A stretch of DNA of 64,000 nucleotides from Odontocerum albicorne (lineage: Eukaryota > Arthropoda > Insecta > Trichoptera > Odontoceridae): positions 2,318,369-2,382,368 of the forward strand of contig OX463856.1 of assembly GCA_949825065.1 (NCBI GenBank), read 5' to 3'. Below, piece by piece: positions 40,335-50,834 of this stretch; position 1 is the stretch's first letter; every line of letters begins with the position of its first letter. The notes under the pieces were generated by a model, which saw only the letters and a list, made by a program, of their open reading frames with translations, ran no database searches and was not told the origin of the DNA. The position numbers were made by a program, and so were the translations under genes.

Positions 40335-40600
40335 ACTTCTACAATCCATCTGACTTTTGAATTTTCTATCAAAATATTATTCACTTCATCTAACCATACT
40401 TTCATGATTTCCTTCATATTTCTTTACCACGCTTTCCACTCACATTTGGATTGTATATTTGTTTTGTTAGTCTATCGTTAATTCATTCGTTCTAAATGCC
40501 CAAACCATCTTAAAATGCTCTTCTACGCCAGCCTTCAGTTCTCATTCATCCCTTATTACATTATTTCGTCTTCTGTAATACATTGCTTTTTCTCAGTTTA
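40335..40600 (-). pseudogene. RTE-like LINE C-terminal relic
   Basis: Minus strand, across frames: LKAGVEEHFKMVWA (family LKSTxKWFGHV) followed by TNELTID and QNKYTIQM. It is homologous to the relic at 290-620: both carry a GTTTTGTTAGTC block and CAAACCAT on the plus strand in the same order. Confidence 0.55.
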
Positions 40601-40668
40601 CTTATTTCTACAGCATTTGTTCAGCCTTTTCCAGTATTTAACACATCCAAACTTCACTCTAATGTAAT

Positions 40669-40795
40669 TTGTTTTATCAAACACTGTTTATTCTATTTTT
40701 TTAACGGTGTAACCCTCCCGGTTTCAAGGCTTTCTTCACGTCATCATCTGGGGAGCACAAACAAGACTGAATTCTGTTCGAACTGGTACCGGAAC
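40669..40795 (-). mobile_element. Penelope-type terminal repeat directly following a Penelope coding relic
   Basis: AAACACTGTTTATTCTATTT, CTCCCGGTTTCAAGG and GTCATCATCTGGGGAGCACA match one arm of the inverted pairs. It abuts the Penelope endonuclease relic on the same strand, which identifies the dispersed foldbacks as terminal repeats of this element type. Confidence 0.8.
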
Positions 40796-40803
40796 ACACG
40801 CTT

Positions 40804-41375
40804 CTAAAAGTAAACATTCGGGCTGGTGACTGGGGGCTGTAGGAGGCATGGGACACCCTCGGCGAGTAGCGGAGAGATTCTTGGAATATATGTGCTTGCC
40901 TGATGTTCATCTCGATGCACTGACTTAGAAATTTCTAGGGCCTCTACCCTCTCCAATTTATTTCCGTTACTTCTGATATGTAAGAATTTGTCATCATCGA
41001 TAGAAAATTTATGGTTTTCACGGTGACAATGATTAGCCATTTCAGAATAAATTAGAGGATTTGTGAAAGCGGATTTTTGTTCCCAAAATTTCTTTTCAAA
41101 AGACCTTCCTGTTTTTCCTATATATAAATTATCACAGTCATAATTACATAAAAGTTTGTACCCACCACTGTTGCTAAGTATTCCATTTAAGCCTTTCCCG
41201 TTAAATAATAGTTTTCGGAGATTAAAATTAGTGTAAAAAGCTGGCTTTATGTGACTTGGATTTTTTTTGGTTATTTCGTATGATATGTTTTTTCATAAAT
41301 AGGACTTTGTTCCATTTATAGGTATGCTTATAGCTCCCTCTAATGCATAAAGGTTTATAATTTACCAGATTTTGA
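40804..41375 (-). pseudogene. Penelope-like element, GIY-YIG endonuclease end
   Basis: Minus strand: LYALEGAISIPINGTKSYL, a stop at about 41292, then NPSHIKPAFYTNFNLRKLL, GGGYKLLCNYDCDNLYIGKT (GYK and YIG are the GIY-YIG core), GRSFEKKFWEQKSAFTN, and NHCHRENHKFSIDDD with a Cys/His set typical of these endonucleases. It ends at TAG 40804. Penelope-like elements join an RT to this C-terminal nuclease, which nicks target DNA. Only the end of RT is left, with at least two stops, so it is a 5'-truncated relic. Confidence 0.82.
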
Positions 41376-41975
41376 TACTGTTTAAGTATACACGTATAGG
41401 CGTATGTTTAAATGCTCCATTGAAATTATTTTCTGACACCACACGTCGTTTGATATCTGTCGTAACTCACCTGAGAAAATACTATCCAAATAGCAGAATT
41501 TCTGAACTTGTTTCCAGTATTAAATTCTTTTTTGATACCCGTTATTCTGTATTGTCATTTTGTCCAAGTCAACTAACACTGAAATCAAACCAAAAAAATC
41601 GAGTGATTCAAAAGGACAATTTATGTTGTGTTTTTTAGATAATAAACCCAAAGAGCAAATAATTTAAAACCACAAGATTGTTTCTTCCTGAATTTTACAA
41701 CGAAGTGGTTTCCAATTCAAGCCTCATGGTCCCAAAGCATGAAGACATCTGATCCTAGACGCCTCCTCCCTTGTTCAATCTAGACTCCACAAGGAATTCT
41801 GCACATTTCTCCCTCCTCTACCCAATCTTCAGATCAAGCCTGCTAGTCAGCCTCCAGATCCTCCCCAACTACCTTAATTCACGGGTTGTTTATCAAATCG
41901 GTTAATAAGATTTGTATCTCAATCTAGAGTATTTTTTACAATTTGTTTGTACAAGTATAATGTTTTCCATGTACA
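41376..41975. other. No recognised feature
   Basis: The 88-codon frame at 41372-41638 overlaps the 5' end of the Penelope relic and lacks motifs of its own. Confidence 0.35.
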
Positions 41976-41979
41976 ATTA

Positions 41980-42125
41980 ATTATTTGCGGGTTCGATTCC
42001 AGGTGTTGCTTAACTTTTTAAAAATGTTCCTAATTCAGTTTTCACTTAATGCTTATTTTACTCCTTTCAAATTGGTTGGAAGAGGTTGTTACACAGTAAT
42101 GAACCCTTTGTGTTTTACTATATAT
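41980..42125 (+). repeat. tRNA-derived SINE, family S, 3' part
   Basis: GCGGGTTCGATTCCAGG is a good B box. The body TTCAGTTTTCACTTAATG and the tail TTGGTTGGAAGAGGTTGTTA, CAGTAATGAACC follow. The A-box part is not recognisable. Confidence 0.6.
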
Positions 42126-42289
42126 GTACATTGTTCGTCTATTTTAGTAAATTATTAATAACTTCAAACTAACCATTAAAATACTCAAGTTTTTGTTATA
42201 AATACGGCAAAATTTCAATCATAATAAAAGTTTACATTCTATAATCACCATCACGTCATATCAATATTGGGGTAGACATAAATAACAGA

Positions 42290-43385
42290 CATCGACTTCA
42301 CCTTATTTCTTATTTTTATTAATGATATAGGTAGAGTTATAAAAATATCCACGTTTCTTCTATTTGCTGATGACCTCAAAATCTTTAAAAAAAATTTGTT
42401 CTTATACCGACTGCTTAGAACTACAGTCAGATCTCAACAACGTTTGTTAGTGGAGCCACAATAATAAATTATATTTCAATGCATCAAAGTGCACAATTAT
42501 GTCGTATCATCGCTCACACGTCTTGAAATTCCATAGATATACACTAGAATCTATACCTATTCCCCGCACAGATAATATTAAGATCTGGGTGTCTTGTTCC
42601 ACAGCAATCTCGCGTTTGGTCCTCACATAGAAGTTATGTGCAACTAAGCTTATAAAACTCTAGTCGTTTGAAAACCAATTGGTGCTCAAAACGTTGTTTA
42701 ATTCATTGATCCGTAGCAAACTAGAAAGCAATGCTTGCATTTGGAGCCCGGTGGGGGCGCAGAACTCGCTCATGGTGGAGAAAGTACAAAAAAAATATCT
42801 ACGATATCTCTACATGAGTGAGTTCGGTGTCTATCCGTGGCTTTATCCTACGCAGTTTCTGCTGGGCATGCTCGGGTATAACTCCTTGAGCGTAAGAAGA
42901 GATCTGCGTCTCCTGGTATACGTTGTCAAACTCGTTCGAGGAGTTGTAAGCTGTCCAGCATTACTACAAAGATTAGCGTTAAATGTTCCTAACAATTACA
43001 CAAGACTGCGCCGACAAGAACTGTTCTCAATAACATACGCAAGAACGGGTCTTCCAGCCACTATGCCTGTTGGAAGGGCCTTAACTCTTCTGAACGGGAC
43101 TGCTTCGGATATTGACATATTTCATATCACATTACCAAAAGCAAAAGTAAATTTTCTTCTTAGATTAAGCGCGTTAGAAAGCACTCATCAACATACTTAA
43201 GTGACTGAATATATAATATATGTAACATATGTTTGTGTGTATATACTCGTTTGTATACATATGCATTATTTTTTATTTTATATAATTTTGAAAAAAAAAT
43301 TCTATGTAATTTTTCTTCTTTTTTAATGTCTTGTATTTTTCAAAGTAATTGGGCTAAGCCTGTTTTGAAAAAAAAAAAAAAAAAT
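42290..43385 (+). pseudogene. LINE RT C-terminal half with poly(A) tail
   Basis: LFINDIG and FLLFADDLKIFKK (catalytic FADD at 42363-42374) are followed by ELQSDLNNV, YFNASKCTIMSYHRS and DLGVLFHSNLAFGPHI with minor frame breaks. From 42679 a 173-codon uninterrupted frame reads FNSLIRSKLESNACIWSP, KKYLRYLY, LGYNSLSVRRDLRLLVYVVK and ends ALESTHQHT. The 3' UTR ends TAAGCCTGTTTTGAAAAA with a long A run at 43368. This is an R1/I/jockey-type RT; the clade is uncertain. The long open C-terminus suggests a fairly recent insertion. Confidence 0.82.
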
Positions 43386-44090
43386 TAGGAGCTGGTACAC
43401 ATTTTTCGTTTTTGCCTAGTCCATACACCATTGCATGTAGACTACTTTCACAAAGGCGTTATACTCTCACCATCCAGAATTCAATTAATTTGGTCATGTT
43501 GTGTTTTTTTTAGTTTCCTTAAACTTTATGTACCTACAACAAATCATAAAGAATAAAAAACCAACGTCTACTGATTTTAAAACCCCGAAATAATTGAAAG
43601 CACGCATTGTCGGGATAAAATATCAATCAATTCATAATCTCTTGCTTTAAATTAAAATGCAAATCTTTTCATTGTACTTGTGAGTACAATTATCGTGGTT
43701 TTATTTGACGTTTTTTTAATAAAAATATTCTATAACTCAAAACGATTATGTGATACCTTAAGAATGTCCGCTATTCTCCAAGTAAATACGATTTATAGTA
43801 TATTTTCTCATCCCCTTTCTGAATGCAGCCTTTCTCTGTACGCCGATACCGACCCCCGCACAGAGCGAAGCTAATAATCCGTGCGATTGTGTTTGCTCTA
43901 CCCCGTTGTCCACTACGAAGAGGCATCGGGGCGTGTTCATTGTGGATTTTATATTATATATATAATTTTTTATTCATTCCTTTTATTGTAATGTTAAAAA
44001 TTAACATTTTGAAAGTCCATTTTTATGGTATTCTATATTGAGAACATTCATGTAGAAAATGTTCAAAAATTCTTCTACCTGTCATTTTGG
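43386..44090. other. No recognised gene; GC-richer patch
   Basis: The segment at 43815-43945 is GC-richer than its flanks (ACGCCGATACCGACCCCCGC) and open on both strands, but I recognise no motif. Confidence 0.35.
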
Positions 44091-44094
44091 ATTT

Positions 44095-44396
44095 CCCTTA
44101 ATGGGATGTCCCCCTTAGAACATATAATTCGATTTGTCCTTTAATGGGATGTCACCCTTAGAACATATCATTCGATTTGCCCCTTAATGGGATGTCACCC
44201 TTAGAACATATCATTCAATTTGTCCCTTAATGGGATGTCACCCTTTGAACATATCATCCGATTTGTTTCTTAATCGGATGTCACCCTTAGAACATATCAT
44301 TCAATTTGTCCTTTAATGGGATGTCACTATAAGAACATATCATTCAAATTGTCCCTTAATGGGATATCACCCTTAGAACATATCATTCAAATCTGT
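44095..44396 (+). repeat. 43-bp minisatellite, 7 units
   Basis: Units start at 44095, 44138, 44181, 44224, 44267, 44310 and 44353, each with CCCTTAATGGGATGTCACCC and AGAACATATCATTC. It is non-coding, as stops occur in every frame. Confidence 0.96.
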
Positions 44397-44790
44397 GTCT
44401 GAGGGATGTTCTTTTGTTTCTGATTATATTTGAATACTATACATGTAGTCTATATTACACCTAAAGCCAAAATTAATACTATCAGGTTTAACTTAACTTC
44501 GTTTTCCTTTTGTAAATATTCTGTAGTTTCTTATCAAATATATTTTACTTAACTTATATGCAAATGTGGTTAAAAAGATCAAGTATAATGACCGCAGCTG
44601 CCTTCTTCCCATACTCAACTTATACATACAATTTTATAATATTTTTAATCTATCCAGGTCCAGATGTGTTCCAGGATAGAGTAAAGTTGAGATCTATTAT
44701 ATCTGCCTAGCCTTACAGACATGCAACGTGATGATGATGATAAATATGATGAAATCTAAGATTTAATTATATTCTGTATTTAATAATAAT
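44397..44790. other. No recognised feature
   Basis: AT-rich spacer between two arrays. Confidence 0.4.
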
Positions 44791-44797
44791 AAAATGA

Positions 44798-45069
44798 CAA
44801 TTTGTACAGCGTCGTTTAGTGACAAACTCCTCAACGGTACTCCAACTCGGGATTGAAACCCATTTCAATTTGTACAGCGTCGTTTAGTGACAAACTCCTC
44901 AACGGTACTCCAACTCGGGATTGAAACCCATTTCAATTTGTACAGCGTCGTTTAGTGACAAACTCCTCAACGGTACTCCAACTCGGGATTGAAACCCATT
45001 TTAATTTGTACATCGTCGTTTAGTGACAAACTCCTCAACGGTACTCCAGTTCGGGATTGAAACCCATTT
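44798..45069 (-). repeat. 68-bp tRNA-like tandem array, 4 units
   Basis: Exactly 4 x 68 bp, starting at 44798, 44866, 44934 and 45002; the first three are almost identical. On the minus strand each unit has GGGTTTCAATCCCGAGTTGG (B-box-like) and TTTGTCACTAAACGACGCTG. The unit is a SINE head: the flank after the array (GATTAAAAATGTTGCAAAAT) continues as in the single-copy relative at 46.08 kb. A tandem amplification of a pol III head within one SINE copy is the simplest reading. Confidence 0.9.
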
Positions 45070-45140
45070 CTATTGAAAGATTAAAAATGTTGCAAAATAA
45101 ATTTATATAAAATTTGAATAAAGATAAATAGGGGTAGCTG

Positions 45141-46080
45141 CTGTCCTTAAATAATAGTGAATAATTAAATGTATCATCTTTGATACATTAAATTGTTTCA
45201 ATCCATGACAGATTCCCCAAAAAAAAAAACCATTCATATTCAATAAAAAAACAAACAAATAAATAACCAATCTCTTAACAACAATGACAACTAGACAAAA
45301 TAAATTTGTTCAAGGATAAGGAAAACTGAAAAGAGGAAAGTTGGAATGAAATAATATTCTGTGGGATGAAATATATTTTTAAATTTCTCTTAAATGTAAA
45401 TTAGAATGGCGCAGATCTAAAAATCCTTGAAATTTTGTTTTACAAACCTCAAATATGTGGTGTATTGGTATACGAGTACAAACGAACTTCTGATCGCCTG
45501 GTCGAAGAAAACGGGTGTATTCTTAAACAAAAGGGGATTTTTGCGCGAAGATGTGAGGGAGAAATTATATAGCAAAGTACTCAAAATTATGTAAACAGAG
45601 AGTGAACTTTTTTCGCTGTATGATTTTCTTTTCCCTTTATTAAACATTTTCTATTAAATATTTAGTTAAAATTTTAAAGAACCAAAATGCACGGTCAGAA
45701 TAAAATATATATGTAAAGAAAGCTTCATAACGTTTTGCAAATAAATTTAGAATTATAATACGAAAAAAAAAACAATGTTTTCTCGGCAAAATGACAATAC
45801 CATGAAGTATCATTACGTAATATCAAATCACTCCGCCACCCCCAAGGGTGCTTGAAAGGTTGTTTTAAAAAGAGCACTGACATGAAGGGCCTCTTGACAC
45901 CTTACCACAGGAGAACATCCTACAGGGTTTTATATCTTATTCTTTATAACAGATTTTTATATCCAATTTATTTGTTATATGAAGGCTTCGTTTATAATTG
46001 CTGAACTGTATATACTCGTATATATTATTCTATATTGGAAGGGTTTATGTTTGTAACTAAAGGTAAAAAAATAATTATAA
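45141..46080. other. No recognised feature
   Basis: AT-rich. The minus-strand frame at 45417-45647 has no motif. Confidence 0.4.
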
Positions 46081-46082
46081 AG

Positions 46083-46215
46083 GGACAATTTATATAGTGC
46101 CGTTTAAATAAGATACTCTTCTCATCGGCACTCTAACTTGGGTTAGAACTCACTATCATTAACAGATTAAAAATATCATAAATAAAACTATGTAAGTGTA
46201 AGAATAGGAAAACAA
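46083..46215 (-). repeat. Single-copy relative of the 68-bp tRNA-like SINE
   Basis: ACAATTTATATAGTGCCGTT, TCGGCACTCTAACTTGGGTT and AGAACTCACTATCATTAACA, then AGATTAAAAATATCATAAAT, align with one unit plus right flank of the array at 44.8 kb. It is more diverged and not amplified. Confidence 0.6.
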
Positions 46216-46660
46216 TGGCTGCCATAATCAGATTTGGAAGTTTGAAAGAACATATTTGTCAAGGAAACAACAGTAAGCTTACCAAGTGAAGATAAATTGC
46301 AAAAAAGATATTGTTTCTACGAATTTTGGAGCAAATTTGGCATAAAGTGGTGTATTTTTATGTTCGATTCTGAACATCCCACGATGCTCCAGCAATTCCA
46401 ATAGGGAGAGGCTGAGCAAATAGTGGTGTCTCTATTGGTAGAAAAGATTGCGTTCTACATCCGATAATCAATCGGGTCGTTTCATCCTCTTGTCTCGGCA
46501 TTCTAACTCTCTAATTCTGAGCTTCCATACCATCCTGAATATCAACAGCTTTTACATTATTTTTATTGTATCTCACATCAAAATTGTTTTAATTATAAAA
46601 ATATTTATGATTTATTAATTTTATAAGTTGTACATAATACACACAATTTGATAATCTCAC
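46216..46660. other. No recognised feature
   Basis: I see nothing coding or repetitive here. Confidence 0.4.
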
Positions 46661-46662
46661 TA

Positions 46663-47517
46663 CAGTACCCGGCGGTAAGTAATACACACCGGGCTTAACC
46701 CTTCCTTTACGGTGCTAAAATGGAAACGCGCGCTCCGGTGTTGGGTAGTGAGTACGCGATCAAAAATTAGCGATTTTAAATCGGAAAAATAAGAAAATTC
46801 ATAGATAATCCCCTTAATTAATTATAATTGAAGTAAAAAATTATAATAATTGAGATTTATTTGCTGAAAACATTAAAAAAACCATCTGGCAACGCTCACG
46901 GAACGGGCGTACGTCTAATCTATTAGCAAGCCCAGAAGCAACTGCGGCGCGGAGCGGTATAGTGGCTTACCCCGGCGTGGCTTACGCTTGCGACGATTGA
47001 GACAATTGAGCTCCTCGCAATTCAGTGCAGTATGCAAGAGTGAGATGCGAATATAGTGTCGCGCTTCCCGCATACTCTTCACCTATCGTCAAGACACAAG
47101 GTCGAGGCACTCACAGCGTTTAAATGCGAATTTGTTTCCGATCTTCACAAAATACCCACGATATAGTCGATAAACTCTGATTATTATTAATATTATTTTT
47201 TAAATCAATGCGTAAATATATTATAGAGGAATACCTAAAATCTTAACCTTGTATTTATTATATTTATAGAGATATTGATGGTTATTAGAAGCAACGTGTA
47301 GAAGATACCCAACGCAGGGAAGGAAAGGTTAAGAAAGAGACTGTCGGCCCTAATCGGCTAAATTCGGCTTTGTAGAGCGTCGTCTCTGTCATTCATACAC
47401 GTGTTCCGTCGCGATTTACGTGCGACAGAGACGACGCTCTACAAAGCCGAAGTTAGCCGATTATGGCCGACAGTCTCTTTCTTAAGCCCGATGTGTATTA
47501 CTTACCGCCGGGTACTG
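46663..47517. mobile_element. Foldback MITE (Tc1-like ends) split by a piggyBac-type MITE
   Basis: Ends CAGTACCCGGCGGTAAGTAA and the exact inverse, flanked by TA (46661-46662 and 47518-47519), which suggests the Tc1/mariner group. The two arms of about 110 bp are near-perfect inverse copies around a short centre at about 47395-47425. The left arm is interrupted at its TTAA by 46699-47328. Removing that insert and one TTAA rebuilds CGGGCTTAAGAAAGAG, the exact inverse of the right arm. The unsplit element would be about 220 bp. Confidence 0.9.
46699..47328 (-). mobile_element. piggyBac-type MITE, complete, 630 bp, nested
   Basis: Flanked by TTAA at 46695-46698 and 47329-47332. It is inverse to the copy at 11563-12193 and of the same length within one base. 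Ends CCCTTCCTTTACGG and the inverse of CCTTTCCTTCCCTGCG. Non-coding. Confidence 0.92.
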
Positions 47518-47639
47518 TAGTATACTTGACAAAACGCCTATCAACCAAGACGAGTTGCTGGCTCGATTTTAATTAGTAAGTATTCTCATTTGAATATCGC
47601 TGATACTCATGAATTCTAGTCTGATTTTTTTTCAAGGCT

Positions 47640-48165
47640 TCATTGACATATTTCTGCTTGGTTGAAATGCGTTATTACGTGACAAAACCTCCGCCAGATT
47701 GTGCTGTATGTAATATAAAACGAAAGTGCAATATAATACAATCAAAAATTTGCATCGTATTGCGAAAAATGTATGCCAGGATTCAAGAAAGGGGATATTT
47801 GTCATGTTTTATGATAATTATTTATTCTTTGGAGTTTTAAACAACAGTATTGTTTTATAATAAATTTCAATTGTATATAGCATAATCTGGAGGGTTTATT
47901 TATCGTTTAACTGTACACAACGAAAATGTAACATGATACAATCAAATCATTACTTCCGTGATGTACTTAGTAAAACGTTTTTCATCCAGCACGGAAGATG
48001 TGGGTTCAATTCTCGTTGTAACTTAGATTTTCCTTAAAGGCATTCCAATCTAGTTTCCATTAAAGTAATTGTAAAGGTTTTATTGGTAAGTTTAAAGAGA
48101 TCGCTTTGCTAATTAACCCGTTAAGTTGTACTTTATACAATGAAAGTACCATATAATACATTACA
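47640..48165 (+). repeat. SINE family S copies and 3' scraps
   Basis: The copy at 47960-48165 has GTGGGTTCAATTCTCG (B box), the body TTCCAATCTAGTTTCCATTA, then GGTAAGTTTAAAGAGATCGC, AACCCGTTAAGTTGTACTTT and ATACAATGAAAGTACCATAT. Two upstream scraps keep only the last part: 47690-47750 (CCGCCAGATTGTGCTGTATG, AACGAAAGTGCAATATAATA) and 47880-47945 (GGAGGGTTTATTTATCGTTT, ACAACGAAAATGTAACATGA). Confidence 0.6.
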
Positions 48166-48229
48166 ATACGGTGATTATGAAATTATAAAATTTATCACAC
48201 AAATGAGTGGGTCGTTATATAAAGATAGT

Positions 48230-48490
48230 TATTTTTTTATTTATTTAATTACATAACAAGTAATTGTATATAAACAAAGGTTGTGAAAATCAGGACAAAA
48301 AACACAAAAATAGATAATTAAAAGTGAACTCTCAATTTATATAAATCTGGGTTTGTTATAATATTTCATTTGTTGTGTCCTCAGTAATCTAGGTTTTAGC
48401 CTGCTGAAACTTTACTGAAAACATAAACCATGAAACAATACATCGATGTTTTTTATCGATTATTGAATAACTATTTTATACCTCAGTTAT
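48230..48490 (-). repeat. LINE family K 3' tail, old copy
   Basis: Minus strand: GGCTAAAACCTAGATTACTG, GGACACAACAAATGAAAT, AACAAACCCAGATTTATATA and an A/T-rich end. It is more diverged than the other copies. Confidence 0.6.
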
Positions 48491-48980
48491 AAACTCTCAA
48501 CAACTTGATGAGAAATGAGACTTAATTATAAGTATATACCACATGAGTCAGCCTTTGGAGTTCTTCATTATTTCAGATGAATAAAAGTCTAATTAAAAGC
48601 TTAGTTATTGAACTTTTAATTGCAATTACAAAGTTAAAATGAGTCATTTCACTGACAGATATACTGGTTACTTGACTGCAATTTGAGCAGTGTATGAAAG
48701 GGGGTGGTGCAGCTCATAAGGGAATCGTGAAAGTTCCTAAATAAGCTCTGTCGAGAAACTTTCAGTATAAGAGGGGTATAATGAACAGAGAAGGTATCAT
48801 AAATAAATAGGGTTGCTAAAAATATATTTTTCTAAATATTTTTTAATAATTTTGAATTTTATTCGTCAAGCCTCCAGGTGTTCCAACAGATGAGGAATCA
48901 GTATGGACACTTGATAGGATTATTTTGATTAATTTTAAACCCTTATAAATTAACTTTGAAGGCGATTTTTTTGAGAAGGC
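48491..48980. other. No recognised feature
   Basis: AT-rich DNA. A perfect 16-bp hairpin (GTCGTGAGTATCAATT with a 3-base loop) follows at 48986-49020. Confidence 0.4.
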
Positions 48981-49009
48981 AATTGAGTCGTGAGTATCAA
49001 TTAACAATT

Positions 49010-49590
49010 GATACTCACGACGAGGTAAGGCAGTGATTTCTGACGAACTTGTGCAAAAAATTGAAGAACAAGTGCAAAATGCCGTGTGACGCTTGACGAC
49101 CTTCACGAAGAATTTTCTGACATTTCTCGAAGTCTCCTAGGTAATATTGTGTCGAAAAAACTTGGTTACAAGAAGTTGTGTGAATGCCCAGAATGCCCAG
49201 AATGCCCAGAATGGTCACACCGGAGCACCGTCAAAATCGCGTGACCACCGCGCGTGAATTTTTGGATCGTTTTGCACAGGAGAGAGAAGATTTTCTGGAC
49301 TCTATCGTGACAAGAGATGATACGTGAGTGTGTCACTACACCCCAACAATTTTCCAACGATCAGGAGGTCGAGGAAGCTGTGAAGAAGTGGCTGAAAGAG
49401 CTGGCGGCGGGGGTCTATGACACTGGCATACAAAAGCTGGTGCCCCGACTACAGAAATGTCTCGATCTCAACAACAGTTACGTTGAAAAATAGTTTAATA
49501 TATTTGTAAAGTATCCTTTGAATTTCAATTAAATACAAGCATTTTTCGATCCTACATAAATATTGTAACCTTACTTTCTGGATGACCCTC
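49010..49590 (+). pseudogene. Deleted mariner transposase relic
   Basis: Plus strand: RRGKAVISDELVQKIEEQVQ, TLHEEFSDISRSLLGNIVSK, KLGYKKLC (second half of the N-terminal domain), then an expanded ECPECPECPE from a 9-bp triplet repeat (49182-49210). VTPEHRQNRVTTAREFLDRF and DSIVTRDDTWV follow (first catalytic Asp). Sequence then jumps past the second and third Asp to FSNDQEVEEAVKKWLKELAA and a C-terminus ending NNSYVEK. The right terminal repeat TTACTTTCTGGATGACCCTC lies at 49571. It is inactive. Confidence 0.85.
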
Positions 49591-50830
49591 GTATTTTATT
49601 TTTTTTGCTTTTTCATTGAGTAAATATTTAATTTTAAATTTTGTATCATCCCTGAGGTTTTAAAAAGTTATATGCATTATTTCGATTGATAAGGACTGTT
49701 TTCTCGACTCTCTATTCTGTCTAACAAGGACAATTTACGAGTAGAAATGTAGCTGCTGGCTTTGTTTTCTCCTTTGAATCTCAATTCTTCAGTGTAGGAA
49801 AGTTAACCAAGTAAACAAGTTTGAAAGAATGCTTCAAGATGAACAGAGAAATTTATTTATTTCATCAACAATGTAATGTTACTTACAACATTATGTAAAA
49901 ATATAACTATTGAGTATTTTAATTATTACAAAGACAATTATACTCTATTTTAAAAAAAAATTACAATAAAATCAAATATAAAGACATATAAAAAAACAAT
50001 TCAAATAACACATAGGTACGCAAATACACAAGTCAAAATTACATATTAAATTAAAAAAAAAAACAACAATGTAACACACTTATTAATGTGATATGGTAGC
50101 ATCTCAAGAGAGTCAGCCTGCACTTCACCATACCGAGCGTCACTCTTGACATTCATGCGGAAAGAAAAGTACTTTATAAATTCAACATTTACATTACTCT
50201 GCAATTAGTCTTCATTCATAATTCAAATGGACTGAAAAAAATGTATTGGCTATCGTATAAAATTGATTTCCCAAAAGCCTCGTTCCATATATAGGGGAAT
50301 TTTGTTAATAATTAGTTTACAGTGGATAAAAACTTCATGTCAAGTATGTATTGAAGTAGCTCTAATATAAAAAAATATTTAGGAGTTAAGGACATTTTAA
50401 GTGAGAGCTGACGATTTTATGTATTGCAGAAAAAAACAAAGTGTTCTTTTTTTACTCAAAGGTAATAAATTCAATGTTCACTCGAAATCGTTAAAATAAA
50501 TTTCCATCACTAGAATGTTCAATTTAAAGATAAAAAATCTCAAAAACCTGTACAACATTCTTTCAACATAGCAAGGTGACTAAACAGTGGAATTATATTC
50601 AAATTGACTACGTACTAGCGAGGTATACAATAGTGTAAATATTTTTATGAATAAAAATCCTTGGATATTTACAAAATAAATCACAGCATCACTATGACTT
50701 GAACGCGTGCACCATTAATTTGGTGAACAATTGACAATTGATTATACATCGCAATCCCCAAATCACAAATTTGCGATAGTCGCAAAAAAAGAGTTATTTA
50801 TTTTATAAGCATGATGTATAATTATATAAA
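49591..50830. other. Long AT-rich stretch, no recognised feature
   Basis: I found no coding frame, tandem repeat or terminal repeat in these 1.2 kb. Confidence 0.4.
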
Positions 50831-50834
50831 ACTG

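Noticed and set aside
44798..45069. Possible tRNA gene cluster
   Set aside because: Only B-box-like sequence is clear. No acceptor stem or full cloverleaf can be drawn, and the single-copy relative is a decayed SINE.
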